Positions 26,465-35,646 of a stretch of 49,675 nt of DNA are shown here, piece after piece. The stretch is from NCBI GenBank assembly GCA_017392945.1, contig JAFOSK010000067.1:1-49675 (forward strand), given 5' to 3'. Below the pieces are notes generated by a model that ran no database searches, was not told the DNA's origin, and worked only from the letters and a program-made list of their open reading frames with translations. The position numbers and the translations under genes are program-made. The stretch comes from Treponema sp. GTDB lineage: Bacteria; Spirochaetota; Spirochaetia; Treponematales; Treponemataceae. Positions within the stretch are counted from its first letter, which is position 1. Every line of letters starts with the position of its first letter.

Positions 26465-27522
26465 CTGTGAAGCTTCCCCTTTTGTATAAAGTCCATGCCG
26501 GCCATCTGTCTCCCTGTAGGACGCATCTGGCGCTTTGTTTCGGCATAAATATCCTCCATTTTATGTTCCGTATGGCTGCTTCGGCGACCATTTTTTTCGG
26601 AAATCTTTTTTGAACTGGCCGAATGCTTTTTGCCTGCGCCGGAATTATCCCAAATTGGCCGGATATTTCCGCTTCCTTTATTGACTGTTTCCAGCCATTC
26701 TTCCGGTTCTGGAATTTCAAATTTCATGTGCTTTCCGGTGTACGGATGATCGAATTCCAATGTACGTGCGTGAAGTGCAAGCCGTCCGAACGGATCTGTT
26801 TTTGCTCGGTAGTTTTCGTCACCGGCCAGGGGGTAGCCCTTGGAAGCAAGGTGTGCACGGATCTGGTTTTTTCGGCCTGTTTCGAGGCTGAGTTCGAACA
26901 TTGTGTGAACGCTTCCTGCTGCAACAATCTTATAGTGGGTTACTGCAGAAATTGTTTTGAATTCTGCATGACCGTTTTTTAGAGAAAGATTTCTGCTGTA
27001 GATTGAATTTTCATGAGCGGTGCCATCATGTGATTTTTTTTCTTTAAGGGCTTTTTTTGCAGAAAATTGATCAGGTTCGTCTCCTGATTTTGGAACAAAA
27101 CCAATGTTGTGAGCGTTGTAGGCAATTTCTGCATCGATTGTGCCTTTTGCCGGAAGAAAATGTCCGTTCTGCGGATTTTCTGCAACTGCACGGTAAAGAC
27201 GTTCTGTTACCATTGTCTGCCAGCTGTCCATTATTTTCTTCTGAGCATTTTCGGTCATTGCAAACATCATTACTCCGCTTGTGTCGCGGTCAAGACGATG
27301 AACAACGAACGGACGGTGTGAACTTGAGAAAGTTCCTTTTTTTCGCATTATCTGTTCCAATGTTGCAATGGCAGTTTTTGCCCGGCTTCCTGGATAGGGT
27401 ACGCTCAGCATTCCGCTTGGCTTAAAGATTACGCAAAGAGCGTCGTCCTCATAAAGTATTTCTATGCGTTCTTTTCCAAAGTCGATTTTGGTTTCAGATT
27501 TTGCCTTTGTGCTTTCATTCAT
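26461..27522 (-). CDS. RluA-family pseudouridine synthase
   Basis: 353 aa from the ATG at 27522, chosen because GAGG lies 6 nt upstream; an ATG 15 nt earlier has none. The catalytic Asp78 is in HRLDRDTSGV, with ERLYRAV and GRKNQIRAHLASKGYPLAGD as the other family motifs. There is no N-terminal S4 domain. A charged insertion (about 150-180) and a basic Lys/Arg/Ser-rich C-terminal tail of about 75 residues are extra to the core enzyme and may bind RNA. It modifies uridines in rRNA or tRNA; the target is unknown. The gene overlaps its upstream neighbour by 8 bp. Confidence 0.88.
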   Translation of the reverse strand: MNESTKAKSETKIDFGKERIEILYEDDALCVIFKPSGMLSVPYPGSRAKTAIATLEQIMRKKGTFSSSHRPFVVHRLDRDTSGVMMFAMTENAQKKIMDSWQTMVTERLYRAVAENPQNGHFLPAKGTIDAEIAYNAHNIGFVPKSGDEPDQFSAKKALKEKKSHDGTAHENSIYSRNLSLKNGHAEFKTISAVTHYKIVAAGSVHTMFELSLETGRKNQIRAHLASKGYPLAGDENYRAKTDPFGRLALHARTLEFDHPYTGKHMKFEIPEPEEWLETVNKGSGNIRPIWDNSGAGKKHSASSKKISEKNGRRSSHTEHKMEDIYAETKRQMRPTGRQMAGMDFIQKGKLHR

Positions 27523-27880
27523 CTTCGTCCTCGTCATACATAAAATCAGCTTCCATTTCTGAAATTATTTCCATCAGCTGATTATATTCTTCTTCCGAAG
27601 CTTTTTTGATTTCTTCGTTTCGTCCATCAATAATGAAAGATTCTGCATATGCCTGAAGACATTCGTATACAAAGGCATAATCTTCGTCATCCAGATCATT
27701 AAGAGATTCTATACCGGTAATGTCTTCCAGCATCGGTTTTAAAATATCCCTGATTTCGAGATTATCTTCTGCAATTTCTGCACTGTCTGCGTCTGTAAAC
27801 TGCTTTGCATACTGATATTCCGAGTCTACGTTTTTGAGATAGCTGTTAAGGCTCTTAATTAATAATTCGTCATCTGTCAT
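27515..27880 (-). CDS. Small acidic protein of unknown function
   Basis: 121 aa from the ATG at 27880 (MTDDELLIKSLNSYLK); a TTG 72 nt upstream is a poorer start. It is strongly acidic and probably all-helical, ending in a run of Asp/Glu (MYDEDEDE). It has no signal peptide or membrane segment. I recognise no family. It heads the operon with the RluA-type synthase, and the coding end overlaps that gene's start by 8 bp. No Shine-Dalgarno is visible; TATTGT ends 6 nt before the ATG. Confidence 0.72.
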   Translation of the reverse strand: MTDDELLIKSLNSYLKNVDSEYQYAKQFTDADSAEIAEDNLEIRDILKPMLEDITGIESLNDLDDEDYAFVYECLQAYAESFIIDGRNEEIKKASEEEYNQLMEIISEMEADFMYDEDEDE

Positions 27881-27886
27881 AGGTAC

Positions 27887-27892
27887 ACAATA
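27887..27892 (-). promoter_or_regulatory. Candidate -10 of the acidic-protein operon
   Basis: TATTGT on the minus strand with 6 nt to the ATG at 27880, the same geometry as other Shine-Dalgarno-less genes here. No clear -35. Confidence 0.25.
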
Positions 27893-27945
27893 CAACCAAA
27901 TTTGATTTTTTTCTATGTTTTTTTTACAAAATGATTGATTTTTAA

Positions 27946-27974
27946 TTGACAAATAAAATGTAAATCAATATAGT
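27946..27974 (+). promoter_or_regulatory. Promoter of tRNA-Gln
   Basis: Perfect TTGACA, 17-bp spacer, TATAGT. The predicted start is about 9 nt before the tRNA. This is the strongest -35 in the window. Confidence 0.7.
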
Positions 27975-27989
27975 ATAGGAACATTGCAT

Positions 27990-28060
27990 TCCCCGATTGT
28001 GTAATGGTAGCACTTCAGATTCTGGTTCTGACTGTGGGGGTTCGAATCCTCCTTGGGGAA
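27990..28060 (+). tRNA. tRNA-Gln (anticodon CUG)
   Basis: A 71-nt cloverleaf. Acceptor TCCCCGA with TTGGGGA, anticodon stem TCAGA/TCTGA with loop TTCTGGT (anticodon CTG in DNA), and T arm GGGGG/CCTCC with TTCGAAT. The D-arm and anticodon region are near-identical to typical bacterial glutamine tRNAs. CCA is not encoded. Confidence 0.93.
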
Positions 28061-28062
28061 CT

Positions 28063-28092
28063 AAGCTGAACGAAAAGTTCAGCTTTTTTTTT
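28063..28092 (+). terminator. Strong terminator after tRNA-Gln
   Basis: A 9-bp perfect stem (AAGCTGAAC with GTTCAGCTT), loop GAAAA, then nine T. It begins 2 nt after the tRNA and ends 14 nt before the next tRNA. Confidence 0.9.
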
Positions 28093-28105
28093 ACATGGTG
28101 TTTTT

Positions 28106-28177
28106 GGCCCCTTCGTATAACGGCTAGTACAGCGGATTCTCATTCCGTCAACAGGAGTTCGATTCTCCTAGGGGCTA
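28106..28177 (+). tRNA. tRNA-Glu (anticodon CUC)
   Basis: A 72-nt cloverleaf. Acceptor GGCCCCT with AGGGGCT, anticodon loop TTCTCAT (anticodon CTC in DNA) on stem GCGGA/TCCGT, and T arm CAGGAGTTCGATTCTCCTA. CCA is not encoded. No promoter is recognisable in the 14 bp separating it from the previous terminator. Confidence 0.93.
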
Positions 28178-28185
28178 AACAAAAT

Positions 28186-28223
28186 AAGAGCATTGCCTTT
28201 TTGGGGTGATGCTCTTTTTTTTT
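28186..28223 (+). terminator. Terminator after tRNA-Glu
   Basis: Stem AAGAGCAT with ATGCTCTT extended by TGCC/GGGTG-type pairs, then nine T. The following 240 bp (28224-28463) contain no gene that I can see. Confidence 0.88.
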
Positions 28224-28419
28224 ACCTCAATGAATTGAACTGCGGAACCTGCTTTTTTCAAAAAGGTTTTCAGAATGGAGCGTTTTTTGTATTGACCGCA
28301 GGAGCTTCGGGTAAAACGGGCGCAGACGGATTCCTTGGCTATTAGAGAAAAAAACTTTAATCATTCCTCTATATTTCGAAAAAATGTTAAAAAAAAACGT
28401 TCTAGTTCTATTTTTTTGT

Positions 28420-28447
28420 GACACATATATATAATTTGAGATGTGTC
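28420..28447 (+). promoter_or_regulatory. Inverted repeat bracketing the -10 of the lipoprotein operon
   Basis: GACACAT (28420-28426) and ATGTGTC (28441-28447), a perfect 7-bp inverted repeat with a 14-bp gap holding TATAAT (28430-28435). No good -35 is present at 17 bp. The arrangement looks like a repressor site over the promoter; the protein is unknown. Confidence 0.45.
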
Positions 28448-28463
28448 GAAATAGGAGGCATAA

Positions 28464-29009
28464 ATGAAGAGGCTTAGTTTATTATTTGTTGGAATTTCTG
28501 TTCTTTTTTCATTTGCTTGTTCAAACAGTACAGATGACAAAGCACAGAAAGCTTTCGTTGCTGCGGCCGCAAAAGGTCCTGTAATGGTAAATATTTCAAC
28601 GCCTACAGGAAAGACGGTTTACAGCGTAGATGCAAAGACAAACCGCATTCAGACTGCTGTTACTACTAATGAAGCAGACTCAATTACGGTACGCAGAAGT
28701 TATTCATATAATGAAAATCTTGGAAGCCGTTCCATAGAAATTGAACATCCTTATACAAGAAAAGTTACGATTTATTATGAATCACCGGTTGCAACTGCGA
28801 ACCCGTCACGAGGCTCTGAAGTGGAAAATCCTGTTCCGGTAAAAACTATCCGCTCTGTAAAAGTCACAGAAGGCGATTCTTCCCGTGGAATTGCAGAAAA
28901 GGAAGAAGAAAGTTCTTATGAATATTATCTTTGCGAAGATGGTTCTTTGGACGGAATCCTTAAACGGGATTCTTATGGAAATGTCTGGGTTAAAAGTGAA
29001 TTTGATTGA
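28464..29009 (+). CDS. Lipoprotein of unknown function
   Basis: 181 aa. A lipoprotein signal ends at FSFAC (Cys19) and is followed by a Ser/Asp linker. The rest is polar and beta-rich with many Tyr, Ser and Glu residues and no recognisable domain. The start is fixed by AGGAGG. It is first in a three-gene operon: an exported 487-aa protein starts 11 bp later and another lipoprotein follows. The sequence after the cysteine (Asp/Asn-rich linker, then an Ala-Lys-Ala helix leading to KG) resembles that of the third gene, which suggests distant relation. Probably on a membrane surface. Confidence 0.75.
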   Translation: MKRLSLLFVGISVLFSFACSNSTDDKAQKAFVAAAAKGPVMVNISTPTGKTVYSVDAKTNRIQTAVTTNEADSITVRRSYSYNENLGSRSIEIEHPYTRKVTIYYESPVATANPSRGSEVENPVPVKTIRSVKVTEGDSSRGIAEKEEESSYEYYLCEDGSLDGILKRDSYGNVWVKSEFD

Positions 29010-29020
29010 TGAGGTGAGAG

Positions 29021-30484
29021 ATGAGAAGTTTACGTGATATATTTATTATCGTCTTTTTTGTGCTTCCATTTGCTGTTTGTGCATATTCAGGTTTCAGGAA
29101 CAGTGTTTACGATTATCAGAATAATGTCATTGACTTTTCGGACGAAGGTATTCCAGAAAATATCGTTGATGGCCGTGCGATAGCTTTTTCTCCATTGGAT
29201 TTGAAAGTTGGCGATATCTTTATTGATGCGGATGGAAATGCTCTTAAGGTCTACAGTATAACTACAAATCCAGACGGCAGCATGGATATTGAAACAATTA
29301 AGCCTGATATCCGCGAGGTTTTCCAATATATTGATATCCCAAATCAGACTATAGATGTTCTTGCAGATGATTTTATTATTTATGGTGAGGATGCTACAGA
29401 AGAATGGAATAATGGCATCTATGATATGGTTTATGATGAAGACGGAAATTTCATAGAAGATCCGGCTTCCCGCAGTGGTGCCACATGTGGTGGTATGCTT
29501 GGAGATATTTTTAAAGAAACAACTATATGTCCAAGAGTCAGCATTCCAATAAAGCTTAACAAGAAAGAAGGAGGTAAAGGCTTCTATGAAGAGCTGAAAT
29601 CAGAGCTGAAAGATATTTCCGATCATTATTCGGATGGCTTTGAGGCAACAAAGTCAAAGCTGGAAGAAAAGAAGGGTGGTTTTACAGAAAAAGATACTCT
29701 TACAATCTCTGTTGAATTTCCTTACAAACAGCGGACACTCAGCTTGACAGGTAATGTTGATTTACCATATGTAACTGTGGTTACAAGAAAAAAGACCTGG
29801 AAGTTCTGGAAAAAATCATTCTGGTCAAAAGAAAACTTGTATCATAAGGGAAGCGCAAGATGTGAATTGAATGCAGATTTGCAGATAGGTTCGTCAGTTA
29901 CATTTGCGCTTGCTGGTGCTTTCTCTGAAAAAAAATTGATTGGTGAGGTGGGACCTGTGCGGTTCTATAGCTGGTCCTCTGGAACAATGGCTGCTTCATT
30001 TGCATATCAGAAATATAATCACCTTGTATACCGAGGCGGCGTTTCTTGTGATCTGGATGGTGAGTATATCAGAGCTGTTCCGCATAATTTTAAAGCGTAT
30101 ACTCTTGATAAGTATTGTGGAAGCGGAGAATCGATGGAAGCCAGTGTTATTGGAACTCTCTCCTGGATGGTGGGACCGGAAACAGGACTTTCTGTTGCAG
30201 GAATCAGTCTTGTAAGCATTACGGGAAAGGTCGGTGCTGAAGCGAAGATAGTTGTGCCAGTATTCAAAACTCTTAAGTTTGACGATTCTCGGTTAAATAA
30301 TTATGGTGAGACTCCTATTACAATCAATGATGTTCCTTTTGATAAAGATAATCTTGGAACTGACTGGAGAAAGGTTTCATTTAATCTTTATGCAAAAACC
30401 ATGATTGATGCTTCCTGCATAAACGATAAAGTCTGTACAAATCTTTGGACCTGGAAGAGCAATCCGCTTATTTCGTTACCATAG
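29021..30484 (+). CDS. Large exported protein of unknown function
   Basis: 487 aa. The signal peptide covers about residues 1-22 (cut near VCA-YS). The first 150 residues are acidic with short beta-like repeats (IFIDADGNALKVYSI, IYDMVYDEDGNF). The remainder is beta-rich with alternating hydrophobic strands (VEFPYKQRTLSLTGNVDL and following) and could be a beta-sandwich or a small barrel. At least six cysteines (ATCGG, TTICP, ARCEL, VSCDL, KYCGS, ASCINDKVC) suggest disulphides outside the cytoplasm. No family recognised. The Shine-Dalgarno is GAGGTGAGAG. It sits between two lipoprotein genes, so it may form an envelope complex with them. Confidence 0.75.
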   Translation: MRSLRDIFIIVFFVLPFAVCAYSGFRNSVYDYQNNVIDFSDEGIPENIVDGRAIAFSPLDLKVGDIFIDADGNALKVYSITTNPDGSMDIETIKPDIREVFQYIDIPNQTIDVLADDFIIYGEDATEEWNNGIYDMVYDEDGNFIEDPASRSGATCGGMLGDIFKETTICPRVSIPIKLNKKEGGKGFYEELKSELKDISDHYSDGFEATKSKLEEKKGGFTEKDTLTISVEFPYKQRTLSLTGNVDLPYVTVVTRKKTWKFWKKSFWSKENLYHKGSARCELNADLQIGSSVTFALAGAFSEKKLIGEVGPVRFYSWSSGTMAASFAYQKYNHLVYRGGVSCDLDGEYIRAVPHNFKAYTLDKYCGSGESMEASVIGTLSWMVGPETGLSVAGISLVSITGKVGAEAKIVVPVFKTLKFDDSRLNNYGETPITINDVPFDKDNLGTDWRKVSFNLYAKTMIDASCINDKVCTNLWTWKSNPLISLP

Positions 30485-30504
30485 CATGGATTAGGAAGGT
30501 GATT

Positions 30505-31863
30505 ATGAAAAGGAGTATAAAAGATTTTGTTTTAGGGTTATTCTCTTTTGCTGTATTGTGTGCATTTTTTTCGTGCAGTAGCGACGCAGATAATTCAAAT
30601 GAAGATATTGCAAAAGCATTGATTCTGAAGGGTAATCCTGCCGGTTCTGTAACTCAAACGCTGGATACTTGGCATCATGAATATAGGGAAGTGAACTATG
30701 GAGGAGCAGACATAGGTCACATTCTGGAAACTGACATGCAGTATTATCAGAATGAGTCAGATTCTTATAATTTGAAATACAATTATAAAAATTTTGATAC
30801 AACTTCCAAGACAGGAAGTTGTATTGCGTATATCAAGAAGTCTGACGGTTCAATTATTGGAAAGCGCACAATCGAAATTACAAAAAATATTGGTGGGGAA
30901 TATGCGGTTTCCATTAAGGAATCAAAGTTTTCTTCTCCGGTAACAACGGAGACAGAGGCTGATGCTAATACAGAAACTGCGGCTGCAGCCTCGTATACAA
31001 TATACAGGGATTCTGAATTTAAGGAAGAAACTTTATCGGTGCATTATAATCCGTCTTCCAATTGTTCGGTTTCAGAATACAAGACGCTCGAATATGATTC
31101 TACTGGTAAATGGGTCACAGAGGCTTGTATATATCTTCCTGATGTACTTACGTTTAATGAAAATAATAAAACAGTTTCAGGAACGAAGCATCAGATTGAG
31201 CATTCCGTAATAGTGGATGAAGAAGGAAATGACGGTAAATACGATACAGAAAAACTTACTGTTACATCGTATGTAAAGGATACAAATACTGATTCTTATG
31301 ATTTTGATAATCCGACTGTAACTTATTATCTTTATAAATTCGTCTGGACAGAAGAATCTGAAACAGAACCAGCAATGCAGTCTTCTTATGAGGCAGAATC
31401 TGATTTTGAAACTCGTAAAAGCAGGCTTTCTACACTCATGACCACTTTTGATAAAGAGAAAAAACTGCCATTGACTTATTCCTGGCAGGATCATGAAGGT
31501 AATTTGTATGCTTATTATACAATGGAATATGCGCTGGAACCTGTAAAGCCGGAAATAGATTCTTCTGGTGCAACATCTGCTTATTATCTCTCTGATAAGA
31601 AAATGTATCTTTTCCAGTCTTCTGACAGTTCAAAGAAATATATGGCGGCAGAAAATATTTATGATCATAGATACATTTATACTGATAAGTATTCATCTGA
31701 TGGAACTCATAAATGGGTTTATGTTTCTTCTGAAGAATCTTATTATGCAGATGATATAACTTCTTTAAGTTCTTCTTCAGTTACAGCAAGAAGTTGTAAT
31801 CTTAATTCGTCATTAGAAAATCTTCCTTCAAGGACAGGTCATATAGGTTATGCCATGCGCTAG
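30505..31863 (+). CDS. Lipoprotein of unknown function
   Basis: 452 aa from the ATG at 30505, chosen for AGGAAGG just upstream and because it gives a proper signal ending at FFSC (about Cys25). An upstream in-frame start would run into the previous gene. The mature protein is hydrophilic, rich in Ser, Thr, Tyr and Glu, beta-like, with no known domain. Ser-rich stretches near the C-terminus (DDITSLSSSSVTAR) are low-complexity. It is the last of three genes, and a strong terminator follows 100 bp later. It shares a similar post-cysteine linker with the first lipoprotein of the operon. Confidence 0.75.
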   Translation: MKRSIKDFVLGLFSFAVLCAFFSCSSDADNSNEDIAKALILKGNPAGSVTQTLDTWHHEYREVNYGGADIGHILETDMQYYQNESDSYNLKYNYKNFDTTSKTGSCIAYIKKSDGSIIGKRTIEITKNIGGEYAVSIKESKFSSPVTTETEADANTETAAAASYTIYRDSEFKEETLSVHYNPSSNCSVSEYKTLEYDSTGKWVTEACIYLPDVLTFNENNKTVSGTKHQIEHSVIVDEEGNDGKYDTEKLTVTSYVKDTNTDSYDFDNPTVTYYLYKFVWTEESETEPAMQSSYEAESDFETRKSRLSTLMTTFDKEKKLPLTYSWQDHEGNLYAYYTMEYALEPVKPEIDSSGATSAYYLSDKKMYLFQSSDSSKKYMAAENIYDHRYIYTDKYSSDGTHKWVYVSSEESYYADDITSLSSSSVTARSCNLNSSLENLPSRTGHIGYAMR

Positions 31864-31965
31864 TCTATATGCCGCTGATTGGAAAATATGTCGAGGTAAA
31901 GCACTGTTAAGCTTAAACTCTTAATTTCGATATTTTCTGATTTGCAGTAAATATTTAATTATAGA

Positions 31966-32002
31966 ATGTGCACAGATTTTTTACTCTGTGCGCATTTTTT
32001 TT
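31966..32002 (+). terminator. Terminator of the lipoprotein operon
   Basis: An 11-bp stem (ATGTGCACAGA with TCTGTGCGCAT, one G-T pair) with an 8-nt loop, followed by eight T. A second imperfect inverted repeat (GAAAATAT and ATATTTTC arms, about 31882-31940) lies between the stop codon and this terminator. Confidence 0.85.
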
Positions 32003-32013
32003 GCTTTTTTTTA

Positions 32014-32042
32014 TTGCCGATTGAAAATAATTTTTGTATTTT
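32014..32042 (+). promoter_or_regulatory. Candidate promoter of groEL
   Basis: TTGCCG, 17-bp spacer, TATTTT. If used, the groEL leader would be about 145 nt and would carry the whole structured element at 32038-32164. No CIRCE operator is seen. Confidence 0.3.
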
Positions 32043-32164
32043 TAAAGGGAATACGGAGGCGTTGTAATCGAGTTTGCTTTGCAAACATCGCGGGGTATCC
32101 ACTGCTAGAGGGGATAGGAGGCAACGCAGTGCCGACGAAGGGGAGACTTCCCCTTTAAAAAAAT
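32038..32164. repeat. GC-rich structured element with terminal inverted repeats before groEL
   Basis: The ends are complementary: ATTTTTAAAGGGA (32038-32050) and TCCCCTTTAAAAAAAT (32149-32164). Inside are nested hairpins: GCGTTG/CAACGC (32059-32064 with 32122-32127), CGAGTTTGC/GCAAACATCG (32069-32090), TATCC/GGATA (32096-32116), and AAGGGGA/TCCCCTT (32138-32144 with 32149-32155). The last hairpin competes with the end-to-end pairing. It is richer in GC than its flanks. It could be a MITE-like insertion or a regulatory leader RNA. It is a single copy here. Confidence 0.6.
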
Positions 32165-32190
32165 AAAAATATTTTTAAGAGGTTAGATAG

Positions 32191-33819
<1,629 letters not shown>

Positions 33820-33917
33820 TAAGCTGATGTTTGTTTTTTAATGATCTGGTAGAAATTGTTGAAACGATAGTGTGAACAATTTCGAAACTAGTTCATTATA
33901 CCTTTATTGCATATAAA

Positions 33918-33952
33918 ACGCACAAGTCATTTGCGGCTTGTGCGTTTTTTTT
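33918..33952 (+). terminator. groEL terminator
   Basis: A 9-bp perfect stem (ACGCACAAG with CTTGTGCGT), 10-nt loop, then eight T. Its loop holds the -35 of the next gene. Confidence 0.9.
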
Positions 33953-33959
33953 GTATATT
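33931..33959 (+). promoter_or_regulatory. Promoter of the anchored orphan gene, inside the terminator
   Basis: TTGCGG (in the terminator loop), 17-bp spacer, TATATT directly after the T-tract. The -10 ends 6 nt before the ATG at 33966, so the transcript would begin at the start codon. Confidence 0.45.
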
Positions 33960-33965
33960 GGAAGT

Positions 33966-35540
33966 ATGAAGAAGAATAAGAATATAATCATAATTTTCAG
34001 TTGTATTGGAGTTATACTAGCAGTTATACTTTTTTGCCGGGCAGTTATCTTCAGAGAAAAAAAGCTGGCTCATCCAAAAATCGTAAACCCTGTTACTGCT
34101 GAAGATTTATCAGAATCTCTTGCGGATTCTGCGCAGGTTGACCAAAGTGCCGTTCTTACTTCATTTATTCCTCTTCTTTCTACAGAAACCTTGATGAGTA
34201 CGCTCACCCTTGATTTTGACGGGGATAATCTGGATGATCAGGTTGTTGCTGTTCATAAGGCCGGTTCACCATATCTTTTTCTTATAGTGGGTCTTTATAA
34301 TTCAGAAACAAATTCTTATGATCGTGTTGCAGAAATTTCTACGGAAATTTCTAAGGTTCGTACATTTTCTTACAACGGACTTGATGTGATCGGTGATCAC
34401 AGAACGGCTCTTGTCTATCAGGGGATGAAGTCGAACGGAGATTCTGTTATGAGGATTTATCTATGCAGGCGGAAGCGTGGAAATGTTGAGCTTCAGAATA
34501 TAGGTGATTTTACTTCGGACGGAACAATCTTTATTTTGCAGTCTGATCGTTCGGAGTCATATGAACTTTCTCAGACAAAGGGTGAAAGTTTCAGTGTGTG
34601 GGTTTACAGTTCTGATAAATCTGAAGAGGGCGATTCAAAGACAGCCGGCTCTGGTGTGAATCAGATTCAGACAGAATACAAGTGGAATCCTGATGAGCAG
34701 AAATACGTACAGGCGCGTCAGCTAAAGGTAAAGGGAAGCCGAATCGCTGCAAAGGAGCTTGCCAGAATTCAGAATGGTTCGGTGGATACATTTGCCCAGT
34801 TTTTGAACGGACTATGGTACAAGACGACCAGTACAGGCTCTTCTCCACGTTACATATATTTTAATTACGATAACCGTGAGATTATCTTCCTTAATGATGA
34901 CACGGAAGGCGTTTATTCCTGGGAAGATTCAACCCTTCGACGCAGTGGAATTTACCTTACTGTAATAAACACTGTAATTTCCAGCATGAAGCGTCGCTTT
35001 GATATTATGCTTACGGGGGTTAATGAGGTTTATATTCACGTTCATGATGATGTTGGAATGGTTATAAAAGAATCCAATCTATGGGACGGAACTTACAAGA
35101 AAATGTCTTTTCAGAGTACTTTTGGCGAAGTAAAGGAATCTGCTGTCTGTGATGACTATAAAAAAGCCCTTCTTGCGGAAAATACGGTTTGGCTTGACGA
35201 TGAAGAAAAGTCATATTCTTTTAGAGGTTCAAATTATAAGATAAAGAACCTTGAAACAGAGGAATCCGGGATTTTTGTCATAGATTCTGTTGGTGAATGT
35301 GCTGTCATTCAGTTCAGAAGCGATTTTGAAAATTCTCAGCTTCAGCCAGCTTATGTTATGCGTTTTCATACTCATGAAGTTGTAATTCCGCCGAAAAAGC
35401 GACGCGACAAGCCTGAACTTAAGACTGTAGTTGACAAGGATCAGATTACTCTTACGCCTGTAAAGATTTCGCCGGCAACCTGTTACATAACAGAAGGAAA
35501 GACTATATCGCTTCACCTTTCTGAAAGAAAGACACAGTAA
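33966..35540 (+). CDS. Membrane-anchored surface protein, possibly of the pallilysin-related adhesin group
   Basis: 524 aa from the ATG at 33966; a TTG 15 nt upstream overlaps the -10. One N-terminal membrane helix (about 5-27) leads to a long extracytoplasmic part. A segment TLDFDGDNLDDQVVAVHK (about 80-97) looks like an Asp-rich calcium-binding turn of the integrin/FG-GAP kind. The second half is beta-rich (about 270-500) and ends in a basic linker and a short strand-rich tail. From memory it resembles treponemal proteins annotated as pallilysin-related adhesins. I cannot confirm this, and no HExxH metalloprotease motif is present. Single gene. Confidence 0.6.
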   Translation: MKKNKNIIIIFSCIGVILAVILFCRAVIFREKKLAHPKIVNPVTAEDLSESLADSAQVDQSAVLTSFIPLLSTETLMSTLTLDFDGDNLDDQVVAVHKAGSPYLFLIVGLYNSETNSYDRVAEISTEISKVRTFSYNGLDVIGDHRTALVYQGMKSNGDSVMRIYLCRRKRGNVELQNIGDFTSDGTIFILQSDRSESYELSQTKGESFSVWVYSSDKSEEGDSKTAGSGVNQIQTEYKWNPDEQKYVQARQLKVKGSRIAAKELARIQNGSVDTFAQFLNGLWYKTTSTGSSPRYIYFNYDNREIIFLNDDTEGVYSWEDSTLRRSGIYLTVINTVISSMKRRFDIMLTGVNEVYIHVHDDVGMVIKESNLWDGTYKKMSFQSTFGEVKESAVCDDYKKALLAENTVWLDDEEKSYSFRGSNYKIKNLETEESGIFVIDSVGECAVIQFRSDFENSQLQPAYVMRFHTHEVVIPPKKRRDKPELKTVVDKDQITLTPVKISPATCYITEGKTISLHLSERKTQ

Positions 35541-35609
35541 GCTGCTTTTTTTGGGAAAAAAGTCAATTTTTTATTGCATATAAATTATAAGCCCTTTGCC
35601 TTCTGTTAC

Positions 35610-35638
35610 TTGAAATTAACATTACGCGTCAATATAAT
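35610..35638 (+). promoter_or_regulatory. Promoter of alaS
   Basis: TTGAAA, 17-bp spacer, perfect TATAAT. The -10 ends 8 nt before the ATG at 35647, so the predicted start is 1-2 nt before the ATG. No Shine-Dalgarno. Confidence 0.65.
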
Positions 35639-35646
35639 GAATTATT

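Noticed and set aside
32038..32164. Integron attC site
   Set aside because: The core-like hexamers occur as GTTG...CAAC, the wrong order for attC (RYYYAAC...GTTRRRY), and no cassette or integrase is visible.
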